Below are positions 33,614-45,179 of a stretch of 64,000 nucleotides of DNA, piece by piece. The position numbers and the translations under genes are program-made. The notes under the pieces are model-generated. The model searched no databases and had not been told where the DNA came from. It saw nothing but the letters and a program-made list of their open reading frames with translations. Every line of letters starts with the position of its first letter. Position 1 is the first letter of the stretch. The DNA comes from Ampelocalamus luodianensis (lineage: Eukaryota > Streptophyta > Magnoliopsida > Poales > Poaceae). The stretch spans positions 13,318,671 to 13,382,670 of the forward strand of contig CM070620.1 of the NCBI GenBank assembly GCA_036346255.1. Direction: 5' to 3'.

Positions 33614-36600
33614 CCGGTGCGCGTGCTCTGCCCAAGCGCAACTGTATCCCGGAGCCCCGAGCCAACGACGTGCGTGTCAGCTTGCGTCATTTGTTTCACT
33701 CAGTCACCCCCTTACTCCCCTGCTCTTCTTTTGCAGTATAGCGCTGCAATCATACCTTCTTCCTCATCTCCGGCACCAGGGTAGCCGTAGAGGATCTCCA
33801 AGCTCAGTGAGTCCCAGTCGACTTTGTGCCCAGTTTAAGCATCACCCTGTCTCACTAAACCTCCTAGCACCACCCATTTCAGCTATCCTCGCCCACACGG
33901 AGCTACCACCGTGAGCCTCCCTGTCTCCACCGTCACCGTCAATGACAACGTCTCTCTGGTGAGCCCTTGACCCCATCGAGGCAGTTTTCCCCATCTATAG
34001 ACCCCTCCTCTGAAGCTATGCATGCGCTTCATTTCAGTTGATTTCCACCAGGGCGGTACGTCATCATCAAGCTTGTCGCTGCCGCCATTGATCATCACCA
34101 TCAAGGCACCTCAACCCTTCTCCGACCCCATTCTCAGCTTCCTCGTGATCGTGGTAAGCTATCATAGCATAAGCCTCCTTCAATTTGGATAGTGTAGCAC
34201 TTTTGCGCCAAAATCATCAGTAAGGCCTATGGCGCCGCCGCGGGACATTGCCGCCGGCTTGCCTCAGGCGACCCTAGGGCTCTGAGCCACGGCTAATAGC
34301 ATTGCGATAGCATCCTAAGCGATTTGAGCTTCAAGCCAACCTAGTCTTTTCCCTTAGCGCTAATGTCCTATTCACCTGAGAGTCCTTGCCGCCACTCACC
34401 GTCGCGCCACCGACTCCCATCTCTCCGGCCACCTTCACTTCCCCTAGCGTCGAATTGAACCCCTCTACTATTTCTAGGCTCCCCCGAGTTTTTTTCCGCA
34501 CATGCCTCGCCGTTGGCGAGCTTCTTTTCCTCATGGATGTGCGCACTCGCTGCTCACCTCTCTCTCTCTCTCTCTCTCTGTGCCAGTGGGACCCACAAGT
34601 TTAAGAGATAGATTAGTGCTTAATGACAGTAGTTAAAAGCACTAAGTCTATGACATGTGGGACTGGATGCAAAAGTAATCAGAAATCTAATTTTAAACAT
34701 GTTTAGTACATGAGTTAGTGACATGTGGGGACACACACTATTCTTGATTTTAAAAACACGTTTGAAAACCCGAGAGGCTGACATGTGGGCCCCAGCTGTT
34801 AGTTCATTAAAATAAAAAAAATCGGTTTAATCATTAGTTAATAAATAAAGAATCTATGACATGTGGGACCGCTTCTATTTTATAAATAAAATCAATAAAA
34901 TAAAATAATGAGTCACTCACAAGTAGGCCCCACATGTAAGTTAATAAAAATCCAAAAAAATGAGAAAGTCGCCTTTAGTTCTGAGGAAAATATATTTTCT
35001 CTGTTAGAAAGCATAAATCTTAGTAGAACTCACAGAAGAGTATGTTTTCTATACTGGAAAGCATAAACTTCGGAAAATACGCTTTCGAGTCACCTTTTCT
35101 ATTTTTATGGAATTTTCAAACCGAAGTAAATTGAAATCTTAATAACTTTTGCATACAAACTCCAAATGAGGTGAATATTTTTTTTCTAAATTCATCTAAA
35201 TCATACTCTACCTGCAATGCAAAAGATTTGAATTCAGTTGCTGTTGAAATTATTTTGCTACATTTAATTTGCTTCTAGCTCTTTTTGAATAGACGTCGAT
35301 TGTTCGGACAATTTTTACAACGATATTACATCCTCATATTTAGAGCAACCAGAGCAAGGCAAGCACCTCCTTTGACCATGTTGATCCTACTATTTTAATT
35401 ACTGTATTTTATTTTGTAAAAATCTATTATACATGTGTGTATGTTTGATATGAAATTGCTATGTTTGGGATAACGGTAGTTGTAAATCCTATTCAATGCA
35501 TGAACATCCTTGAAAAATTGGTATCCCCACTGTTGTAGCCATTAGGTTATGGTTTAGGCATTAAATGATGTCAATTTGGAAATTTCAAGTGCGAATATCG
35601 CTCGATCGCTTAGTCGGGCTATAGTCTTTAATAAAATTTGTGAAGAAGGATGACATGATAAATATGAGTTTGGGAGTTTTTGAAAATAAAGTCTAGAGGG
35701 GTGTATAAAAAATACAAAACCTAGATTTTGACGCGGGCGAGTTATATTGTATTTTGAGAAGTATGAGAGGTGTCCTCACAAGTAGATAGGGTGAGATTCT
35801 CGCCTAGGTCAATTAAGAACCAAACGCCAGCAAGCCCTATCTAAACCTTAGCGTAAAACCACATGCGCCAGTATGGGACAACATTAGCTAATTAAGTCAT
35901 TGAAAACTAGCCTTACACGTTGGTAGGCCGTAGTAGTGCGGATATGACCAGTGTAGGCTTGTTCCAAGGGGCTCCCATCACCACGGTGTTGGGCACAAAG
36001 TTTGCTGACACAACGGCGAATGCCTTACTGAGACGGGGGTGTACCCGGGTGAAGTGAGGGTGTTTATTTGCTGGGCTAGTGCAAGGATAGGACTAGATGA
36101 TGTAAAAGCTTTAATGCGTGTTCTAGAGTGCTTACCAAAGGCAGTGAGTGGTGGTATCGACGGATACCAAACAAACTAGAGAATTTGTATGCCGTGGTAA
36201 AGTTGTACACATCTCTAGAGTGTAAATCTATTTAAATAGACGTACTCACGATCATGAGTGTGCTTAGTGCATCCTTAATGGGTATAGTCTTGATTTTCAT
36301 GAAAATGGTTTCGTTGGAAAATGTGGGAAATAACTTGTGGGTTTATATTTGAGTTGAGTGCCATGTCTATGGCTGAAAACAAAATATTGCCCACGGCCAA
36401 GGAGGGTTGCAAGTTGTTATTTATTCAATTACTTACTTGTTGCCCTTTATCTATTTAACTGCTCTTTAAACGTCCGTTGCAAAGTACTACTTATCGATAT
36501 TGCAAATAAAACTTACTTAATGCTGAAAACAACTTGTAGAGTAGAGCACCACTCTTTGATAGCCTTGCATTTATATAAATTTTATGATACACTACAAGTT

Positions 36601-37030
36601 TTGCTGAGTACACAATATACTCAATCTTGCTTAAATTATTATTCAGAGTATGAGGACAAGCTTACACCAAACGACGTCTTCTTTGCACCAAGAACCGGTG
36701 TGTTCGGTGACGGGACTTGATAGGACTTGTCTCTTGTTAGTTGCCTTTGGGTTTGGATGGGTATGCCGCTGGAATTTTTGGACTTATTACACATTTTGCT
36801 CCCGCCGTTACTCTGCTATTTCTAATACTTAAGCTTTTATTTAGCCGATTGGTCTATGTGATGTAAATATTGTAATCGCTTAAGTTATGTAACATTTTCA
36901 CTTTATTTTGTACATATGAATGTATGGATGTGATTATCAACGTTGGAGTTGTATGTACTAGCCACTGATCATGGATTAGTACGGTACACACAGGGCTTCG
37001 GGTATTCAAAGCCTAGGGTCCAAGAACGAA
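33614..37030 (+). mobile_element. Right part of a gypsy-like LTR
   Basis: It starts at the hAT target site and repeats 28848-29800 for about 980 bp. It then continues through AT-rich DNA with GACATGTGGG motifs, a GCAACCAGAGCAAGGCAAGC stretch at about 35344, and TGCTGAGTACAC at 36602. The last two are recurrent landmarks of large rice gypsy LTRs, and the second recurs at 55269. The end near 37030 (GGGCTTCGGGTATTC) is eroded. No coding domain was seen. Confidence 0.55.
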
Positions 37031-38944
37031 CGATAATGCTAGTGAGGTAACAATGAGCATGGAAAATCATTAAAAGATATGAAGATGGAACACAACATCA
37101 GACTGTTCATTACTGGTAGCATATTGGCCATATTATAGCTTGGACTATGGATGTTAAGCAAAAGCTACAGAGAGTTCTTCATCAGCAAGCATCGTTTACT
37201 AATAGTAGCACTAAGTACGCATTGGACTGTTTAGCACTGATAGATGGAGATAATGTGTGGCACCACCATCACTGAGACTAATGATTACCTAAGATTGTAG
37301 AGCAGGCAGCATTGTTAAGGCATATAAACAGGATATTACACTAAGCTAGACCACATTATACGCTTCATAAGGGGGAAACGCGGTTGTGAACTAACTGCAA
37401 AAGAAAATCGTAGATGTTGTTGGTCGGCAAAATAGGGCGTAGCTAAGTAGGGCAGAAGCTGAATAGATGCTGCACGACAGCAACATATTGGCCGAGACAT
37501 GTTGCAGTAAGAATATGTGGTGAACAAACTGGTTAATAAACAATGTTAGGGAACAATTATGGGGCTGATAAATATGCATCTAGTGGGAAGCAAACAACCA
37601 TGAGAAAAAAAATAGTAGCGTAGGTAATATACCTAGAATTTAGTGCTTGTTTTTTTTATCCAAACAACCCTTCTTCACGAGGGTAGAGGTGGCGGCATCG
37701 TTAAGCAATGTGTGTGTTGAGCTATCAAGCATATGAAGTTTATAAGGAGTGGATACATGTAAGAACGAGTAGACTGTGAATTCGGTGGATCGACAGGGAA
37801 TGACAGCGATTAGAAACAGAATAAAACAACTTTTTTCCCTAGTTGGGTTGCCTATAGCTAGTTCTATATTTTTTTTATATTAGTAAGTCTTGAATGCTAT
37901 GTCTATAGATATGCAGTAGTGCTCTAAAAATAGTGGTGATGCATAGCAGAATACAAAATCCTCACATAAGGTAGTAAGCACTACTAAAAGTAGTGAATCA
38001 CATGTTAAGTAAAACCCAAAGAAAAGGGAACAAACATAGGTGGCAAACTACTATATAATATACATAATAACTTACATTTGCTATGTTTTTTTCCCAGCAG
38101 AATCAATGGGAATGTCCTTGTCAGTGCTGGCAGTATTGTCCTCAGAATGATGCTCACTCTATGTACTCTGCAATGGACACATACTTGGTTAGCTAGGTAT
38201 GACAATATAGAAGATAACATGGCTTATTTTGTCTCTATTAGATATGATATGACTGCCTTAGAAGTACTATAGTTAGTAACAAAATGTCATATGAAGATTT
38301 GGTGGGATTGACGACTTGGTCTAAAGCGAAGAACAAATAGAGATCAACGAACCTTTGCACCATCGGCCAATGAAACAGAGCAGTAGTCACACAAACCGAA
38401 ACGTGGAGACTAACTAAAGAGAAAGGAACAACATGTAAGGCAAAGCTTGAGACCTAAAAAAAGAACATGTAGGCAGCACACAATGGGGCTAAAGAACAAA
38501 ACCCACCTCAAACCAGCACATCCATGAAAACCGAACTGAGTAGCACACCGAAGAACACAGACGACACAAGCAATCGAAACGAAGAATGTGGACACATGAA
38601 TCTACACAACAGAACAGAGAAGTAAGCACAGCGAAAAAATGGTCCAAACAGAAACAAAAAGGAAATAGCAACGTGGAAACATCCATTAGATTAGCAAACA
38701 TTGAAGACCAAAAGAAGGAGGCGAGGGCAACAATGCATGCGAAGTTGATAACAAGCCCATGAAAAATAGAAAGCGTTGCAAAAAAAATTAAGGAAAAAGA
38801 GGTGAGCCCCAATGCACAACAAGGGGAATAGCCAGACGACGATGGCTGAAGATGAGCAGAAACGGGAAGCCAACGAAGGCAAAGGAAGGAAAGGGAAGAA
38901 TCAAAAAACATGATGGTAATAAAAACAAAGTAAATGGGAGGATA
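37031..38944. other. No gene recognised
   Basis: AT-rich DNA without supported frames, except a hydrophobic minus-strand frame (38489-38992) that runs into the tandem repeats to its right and looks like a composition artefact. Confidence 0.5.
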
Positions 38945-39189
38945 AAGGACCGTAGACAACCAAATCAGCATAGATCCATGGAGGAGGACCATCCTCCCCT
39001 CCCCCCATAAAAAAAACTACGGATGAAGCAACCATAGATCGGCTAAGAACCATCCGCAAGAGGCAAAGGACCACGGACAACCAAACCAATGTAAATCCAT
39101 GGAGGAAGAATATCCTCTTCCCCTAGAAAAAAGGTGGGCGAAGCAATGTAGATCCATAGAGGAGGACCATCGTCCTCCCCCATAAAAAA
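38945..39189. repeat. Tandem repeats split by the Pack-MULE (left part; right part 41058-41230)
   Basis: Units alternate between a GACAACCAAACCA...GATCCATGGAGG block with an inverted GGAGGA/TCCTCC core and a GAAGCAACCATAGAT...CATCCGCAAGAGG block. The array reads continuously if 39190-41057 is removed. Total length is about 420 bp with four partial units. Confidence 0.8.
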
Positions 39190-39417
39190 GAAAGAAGTCC
39201 ATTCTACCCCCTCAAGTATCGACATGCGGACACCTAACCCCCTGAACTAAAAAAATCGGCCTTTGACACCCTTAAGTTGCAAAACCAGATAACCTACCTC
39301 CTCCGGCTATTTTGTGCGGTGATATTGCTGATGTGGCGTCCGCGTGGCCTGATTTTGCCAGGAGAGGAGCTGATGTGGCGTTTCTCTTCCTTTTCTTTAA
39401 TCCCTCATCTCCTCTTC
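39190..39417. repeat. Left terminal inverted repeat of the Pack-MULE
   Basis: It is complementary to 40831-41057, with scattered substitutions and single-base gaps. It holds duplicated GCTGATGTGGC motifs. Confidence 0.88.
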
Positions 39418-39423
39418 CAAGGG

Positions 39424-40009
39424 CGGAGCGTGGCGGCCCCAACGGGACGCGGTTCGCGGCGAGCATCAACAATGTCTCCTTCGTGCTCCCCTCCAGCCTC
39501 TCCATCCTCTAGGCGCACTACCAGGGCGCGCCCGACGTCTTCACCGCCGACTTCCCCACCAACCCGCCGGTGCAGTTCGACTACATGGTGCAGAACGTAA
39601 GCCGCGTGCTCTGGCCACCCGTGCCGGGCACCAAGGTCTACAAGATCAAGTATGGCTCCGTGGTGCAGATCGTGCTCCAGGGCACCAACATCTTTGCAGG
39701 GGAGAACCACCCCATCCACATCCACGGCTACGACTTCTACAGCCTCGCTGAGGGCTTCAGCAACTTCAACACCGCCACCGACACCGCCAAGTTCAACCTC
39801 GATGACCCGCCGATGCGGAACACGGTTGGTGTGCCCGTGAATGGGTGGGTTGTCATCCGGTTCGTTGCCGATAACCGGAGGTGTGGCTGATGCACTTCCA
39901 TATGGATGTGCACATCACGTGGGGCCTCGCCATGGCCTTCCTGGTGGAGGATGGAGCTGGAGAGCTGTAGTCCCTAGAGGCACCTCCACCAAACCTGCCA
40001 ATTTGCTGA
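39424..40009 (+). pseudogene. Laccase 3'-end fragment (multicopper oxidase), captured and broken
   Basis: Laccases oxidise monolignols and phenolics in the cell wall. The fragment reads through RFAASINNVSFVLP, FDYMVQNVSR, the copper-binding HPIHIHGYDFY (near 39708) and FHMDVHITWGLAMAF to a family-like C-terminus, PPPNLPIC, with a stop at 40007. It covers about the last third of a laccase of some 560 residues. Defects: an in-frame TAG at 39510 and another at 39968 (both explained by CAG to TAG), a one-base loss near 39877, and Phe in place of the type-1 copper Cys of the HCH motif. No signal peptide or N-terminal copper motifs are present. It sits directly inside the left MULE end, so it was captured rather than locally duplicated. 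Confidence 0.93.
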
Positions 40010-40830
40010 ACACATCAAAGTTTTGGTCATTTTGCTCACCACCTTATGCTGATTATTTGGGGCATGCATCATTCTCACATTTAGCTATCTACATTTGATT
40101 CATTAAGATACATTTCAATGTCATTCAGATATTGAAACAAGACGGATACTTGCAGCAACAACTCTACATTCTCAAATTAACAGAGGGGATTGCGTGGTAC
40201 ACTGAAATCTTATGAAGTGCTCAATAAAGTACAATTACCATCTACCACTGCATTGGATTGAAGTATCCAACAACAACTAGTTAGGCAACATTTCTAAAGA
40301 AAAATTGGTCTGTCTGAAATAGATCTAGCTGGCTGCTTGGCTAGTTGAAGCTGCAGTAATTTGTTCATGCATTGGTTTTCTTACCTTCTACAACCACAAA
40401 AGCTCAAATCAAAAACTAAATTAAAAGCAAAATCAAAAGAGGAAAACCGATCCAGGGGAGCGTACTGGTGCGGACCGAGTAGGGAGACTGGTTGGGAGCA
40501 GCTGGAGGCGCAGGCCAGAGGTGAGGGGTGGTCGGGTGCATCAGAGAGGCGGTGGCGGGCCAGCATGCCGGGGGCGGTGCCAGCTAGGAGCTGGAGGGGA
40601 GCCATGGAGGCGGCGCCATGAATTCCTTTGGCCAAGACAGAGAACCAAGAAAGAAGGAGAAATGGGGATAGAAGAGGAGAAGCAAAGCCACGAGGAGTTC
40701 GGCCAGGAGCAAGAAATCACCAAGAGCAAGAATGAAGAGAAAGAGATGAATGAAAAAGAAAGCTTAAGGAAGAAGCAAGAATGAGCCAGGGACTCTCTCG
40801 GCCGAACGTGTGAATGAATGAGAAGAGAGA

Positions 40831-41057
40831 GAAGAGGAGATGAGGGATTAAAGAAAAGGAAGAGAAATGCCACATCAGCTCTCCTCCTGGCAAAACCAGT
40901 CACGCGGATGCCACATCAGCAATACCACCGTATGAAATAGTCGGAGGGGGTATGTTGTCTGGTTTTGCGACTTAGGGGTGTCAAAGGGCCGATTTTTTAG
41001 TTTAAGGGGTTAGGTGTCTGCATGTTGATACTTGAAGGGATAGAATAGACTTCTTCC
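40831..41057. repeat. Right terminal inverted repeat of the Pack-MULE
   Basis: It is the partner of 39190-39417. On the minus strand it reads from GGAAGAAGTC to CATCTCCTCTTC, beyond which similarity stops abruptly. Confidence 0.88.
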
Positions 41058-41230
41058 TAAAAAAAAACTACGGACGAAGCAACCATAGATTGGCTAAGAA
41101 CCATCCGCAAGAGGCAAAGGACCGCGGACAACCAAACCAGCGTAGATCCATGGAGGAAGAACATCCTCTTCCCCCCAAAAAAGGGGACAAAGCAACCATA
41201 GATCCAATAAGAACCATCCACAAGAACAAG

Positions 41231-41704
41231 TGAAACAAAGGGGACGAGAATCGTAGAAAGGAGAAAGGCGAAGGACGAGCTGCGACAACCTAGGCGAAGA
41301 GGCCGGTCGGGCGGCGGAAGCAAGGGGGAACCAACAGAAGCGATACAAGCGAGGAGAAAGAGACCAAGAGGGCGAGGTGGGAATAAAAGGTGGGCACATA
41401 CACAACAAACGAGATACCGACGACATGGAGCAACGAAACTGCACCTAGTGGACCGAACCGAACACAAGCGAACAAGATGGCAAATGAACCCAACACCCAA
41501 GAAAATCAGATGCGGGGAAGAGCAAAATCAGGAAGTCAATGAGAAAAGGGCGTCGTGGCCACCCTACCCGCGCCCCTTTCTGCCTCCTTTTATAAAGAAG
41601 GATTCGGTCATATATCCGCACTTTTGCTGCAACTTTTATTCATGTGCATGTTGTTGCACTGCTTCGTTTGGTTCCACCTCCCACCCTTTCCTTCCTCTAC
41701 CGAG
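41231..41704. other. 5' flank of the IQD gene, left of the hAT insertion
   Basis: The first part is purine-rich and shares composition with the adjacent tandem repeats. From about 41570 it becomes CT-rich (CCTCCCACCCTTTCC), which would be native promoter DNA of the IQD gene if the following insertion is removed. Confidence 0.4.
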
Positions 41705-42549
41705 CATAGTTATAAAACCTGGACCGGTCATCGACCCGGTCGAGGTCTCGGGTCACTGATCCGGTGGTCAAACCTGTGGGTCAACCGTAGAACCACATGT
41801 TTTTAAATTTATACACACACACACCCATATAATAGGAAAAAAAATCATCTATACACAACAATAATAATTAAAGAATTTGAATTCTAAACAACAAATTAAG
41901 TCTATCAAAGAGGGACATCATAGGTTCACACATAAATCAGATCATTCAACTATTGATGTTCTAGTCTATTTTTCTTCTTTGAATGTATATGTTTAAATAT
42001 GCTCCAATTCCTCTCACATTGAGATGTACTACATATTTGACTTAATACATGAATTGCCAACTTAGATATTACTATATACGTCTTAGATCTAACTGTGTTA
42101 ATCTATACTAATCTCTAATTAGATAATCGAATGGTAAAAAGCTAACACTTACATCTTAACTAGAGACTAGAAAGTAGAGACAAGCAAAGCAAGCTAGTTG
42201 AAAAATGCATCATATGCCGATGGAGGCAAAGCTCAACAGAGAATAGAGGGGAGTTGCCGGCTAGAGTGGGAGAGGGAGAAAGGTGGAAAAATTTTATGTG
42301 TAGCCGCCAATTTCACAAAAGCATGTCTACTTAAACCTAGCAACACCAAAAGTAGAGACACACTCTTTAGTTTTATCTAAAAAAACTCTTTCATTTGAAG
42401 GTTTTCTTGTCTATTGGTTTAATGAGCAAAACTTGGCCTGGTCAAGCCAAACTAGCCTGATCGACCGAATTTTTCCAAGTCAATTATATATTTGATCCCA
42501 TAAGTGTGCCGATTCGGCAAAGTCTCTGGGCCTGAGTTTTATAACTACC
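41705..42549. mobile_element. 845-bp non-autonomous hAT element upstream of the IQD gene
   Basis: The left end reads CATAGTTATAAAACCTGGAC. The right end, inverted, reads GGTAGTTATAAAACTCAGGC, so 12 of the first 14 bases match. Perfect 8-bp duplications CTACCGAG flank it at 41697-41704 and 42550-42557. The interior is AT-rich with no transposase. GGTC/GACC-rich sequence follows the left end. Confidence 0.85.
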
Positions 42550-42635
42550 CTACCGAGTGTATAGTAGCAAGTAGGAGAGAAGAAAATCAGGCAATAACCA
42601 TGCCATTGCAGAGCAGAATTGACTACTGAGAGGGG

Positions 42636-44168
42636 ATGGGCTGGCCAACGAGATGCCTCCGGGGGCTCTTCGGGGGCAGCAAGAGTGCCTCTCCCAGCTC
42701 GACCGAATCGAGACCGCACAAGGAAAAGAAGCTATGGAGTTTCGGCAAGTCGTTCCCGGAGAAAGAATTGACCGATCCTGCTTCGACACCACCGGCGGCT
42801 CCCCAATGGACGCACCCGGTGGCGGGGAAGGAGGGCGGGGAGCAGAGCAAGCGGGCGATTGCCGTTGCGGCGGCGACAGCGACAGTGGCTGAGGCTGCCA
42901 TGGCTACCGCTCACGCGGCCGCGGCTGTGGTGCGGATGACCAGCAGCGGCTTGTCCGTGGACGCAGCGGGCCAGCAGGAGTTAGCCATGGCTGCGGTTCG
43001 AATCCAGGCCGCCTTCCGTGGCTACCTGGTTAGCTTCTCTGAGCCCTGATCTCTCTAGCCTTCTCCCCCGTTTCTATTCTGTTTGTGTGCGTTTGGAGTT
43101 TGATGAGAAAGTTGGGAGCTTTGTGTTTGTCCGCGCAGGCGAGGCGCGCACTGAAGGCGCTGCGTGGGCTGGTGAAGCTGCAGGCGCTGGTCCGGGGCAA
43201 CATGGTGCGGCGACAGGCGACCGAGACGCTGCGGTGCATGCACGCGCTCGTGCGTGCCCAGGCGCGCGCGCGCGAGTGCCGCGCCCTCCGCTCCCAGCAC
43301 GGCGCCGCGCGCCCGGTAAGCAACGTAGCATGCGTGCCACTGCCACCAGCTTCACCACAACACTACCGAACTCCATGTCAAATTTGCTTGACGCGCTGAT
43401 GAACCTGGTCTATGCATGTGTGATGGAGTGATGGTTCTGACAATTGCTCTGTCTTTTGTGCAGAGGAGCACGTCAAAGACGATGTGCGGTGGGAGGGTGA
43501 GCACGGAGAGATCACTATCTTGCAGGAGGAACTGGCTTGACGGATGGACGGAGAGGTGTACGGATGATGAGAAGAGTGTCAAGACTCTCGAGGTGGAGAC
43601 GGGCAAGCCTGGCCGGCACTCTTCCGGTTCCCGGAGGCGCGTCCACGGCGGCAACAACATGCAATCCTCGTGCTCAACGCTGACGTCGGACCGGAACAGC
43701 TGGAGCTTCGCCACCTTGCCGGACTCGCCGTCCAAGGGCTCCACGGCGGCGGCGCATATGTCGGTGCGTAGCCCGTCCTCCGTGGGCATGGGGGAGCCCC
43801 TCGGCGCATGGCAACTTCCGGTGGACATCGCTGAGCTCTGCGAGACCCCGCAGCTCTTCTCGGCCTCGTCGCGCCCCGGCAGCTCGAGGCGGAGCGCGCT
43901 CACGCCGACAATGAGCGAGTGCTCGCGCGGCGCCGTGCCCGGGGGCTACTCCGACTACCCGAACTACATGACGAAGACGGAGTCGTTCCGTGCCAAGGCG
44001 CGGTCACAGAGCGCCCCGAAGCAGCGGCCGAAGTACGACAAGTCCTGGCCTATCCGTAAGCCGGCGCCGGCCGCGCAGAGAGCTGCCTCGTTGCGTGCCG
44101 AGTTCACCAGTACGACCTATCCTGGCTCTGGCAGGTTGGATATGCTTGGCCTGGCCACCAAGTATTGA
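42636..44168 (+). CDS. IQ-domain (IQD) calmodulin-binding protein, three exons, 424 aa
   Basis: IQD proteins bind calmodulin and act as scaffolds on microtubules, plasma membrane or in the nucleus (family knowledge). Exons: 42636-43028, 43139-43315, 43464-44168; all GT-AG and in phase 0. The first intron falls inside the first IQ motif, the conserved IQD position. Key sequence: a basic N-terminus MGWPTRCLRGLFGG, IQ1 IQAAFRGYLARRALKALRG (from residue 123), IQ2 LQALVRGNMVRR (145-156), a third weaker repeat (162-176), and a C-terminal DUF4005 with PNYMTKTESFRAKARSQSAP near residue 356. The Ser-rich basic linker is typical. The start is the first ATG after the hAT insertion and matches the family N-terminus. 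The frame is intact. Which IQD paralogue this is cannot be decided here. Confidence 0.93.
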
Positions 44169-44975
44169 TACTACTAGTCTACTACAGATGATCAAGCCTC
44201 GAGCAAGACTACTACCGTGAAGTAAATGTATCATGCAGTGGGTTAGTTGTTTTGTTACTACACCTGTTAGGCCTTTGATGATGTCACTGCTAGCTACGGT
44301 TTTCTTGTCCTCGACTAGCACTACAGTACAGTGATTAAGTTTATAGTGGGTGAACTGCTTAATTACGCGCCATGTCACCCTCACAAAACTCTAGCTGCAC
44401 TGTCATATCCTTTCTCACAAAACTTTGCGCATCGATCGACCTCGCGCCTATTCGGTGAACTGCGGCTTTTTCCAGGGCATTTTAGCCGCCTGCTACAGTA
44501 CTTTGTGCATTGATCGACGTACATATACCTGGACCGGCTGGCTTGGCCTCTTGGCTTATGTAACAGACTGGACTGAAGCTTAGCCATGACCTTTGGGGAG
44601 ATATGATGATCGAGCAGGAGGAGGTTTGGGTTTTGTCGTTAGTTGTGATGGGATCATGGGAGATGAGGCTTGGGAGGTGTCGGCGACTCGGCGCGCCGGC
44701 CGCGCGGTGCGGTGAGGCAACGTTGGAAGTTGGAACCGTTCAAGGCCCACTTTTGCTGACTTCCAGTATTACGCATGCAAACCATTCCTTTTCTACTAGT
44801 ATTTATCAGGACGACAGTTGGGAAATGGGCCCTCGAGCGCGCCGCGGCATCAGCGCCATGCGTCGTGGAATCGACAAATGTTTTCCTTCTCCCGGCCACC
44901 CGCTTGCCTCTGGGCTTTTTTACCAAGTCCGATATGAGCATGCATGGGCAAGGGAGGCTGCAGGCCGAGCGAATG
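44169..44975. other. 3' flank of the IQD gene
   Basis: The untranslated region probably extends to about 44580. A GC-rich patch with several short frames lies at 44690-44940; none shows a recognisable domain. Confidence 0.5.
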
Positions 44976-45179
44976 AGTTGCTCCCAATGCTTATGATACC
45001 ATCTTCCCAATGTATGGTTTCTTATATTGTAGTATCTTAAGATTTAATCACCGTATGGCTGTAGTATCTAAATTAGATACTAGAGTACCTTCTCTCTTCA
45101 TTAACTATGGTGCCACATCATTATTTTGCCTACATGGCAAGCTAAGATACTAGCCAAAGTGGAGCATTGGGAGCAGCCT
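44976..45179. mobile_element. About 204-bp MITE
   Basis: The left end AGTTGCTCCCAATGCTTATG pairs with the inverted right end AGGCTGCTCCCAATGCTCCA. It has an AT-rich interior with GTATCTAAATTAGATAC inverted motifs. No clear target duplication was found, so the superfamily (Mutator or PIF type) is undecided. Confidence 0.7.

Larger units (their letters stand above)
39190..41057. mobile_element. Pack-MULE (Mutator-like) carrying a laccase fragment
   Basis: Inverted ends of about 228 bp pair along their whole length (39190-39417 with 40831-41057). They start GAAAGAAGTCCATTCTACCC and, on the other strand, GGAAGAAGTCTATTCTATCC. Long terminal inverted repeats with a host gene fragment and no transposase define a Pack-MULE. 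The insertion lies in an A-rich site of a tandem repeat; flanks give TAAAAAAGA and TAAAAAAAA, compatible with a 9-bp duplication but ambiguous because of the A run. Besides laccase, the stretch 40440-40800 is a purine-rich, GC-mixed segment of unknown source. Confidence 0.88.

Noticed and set aside
38489..38992. 167-codon hydrophobic minus-strand protein, with a relative at 41057-41500
   Set aside because: The frames run into tandem repeats and owe their hydrophobicity to AG-rich DNA on the other strand; no domain or start context supports them.
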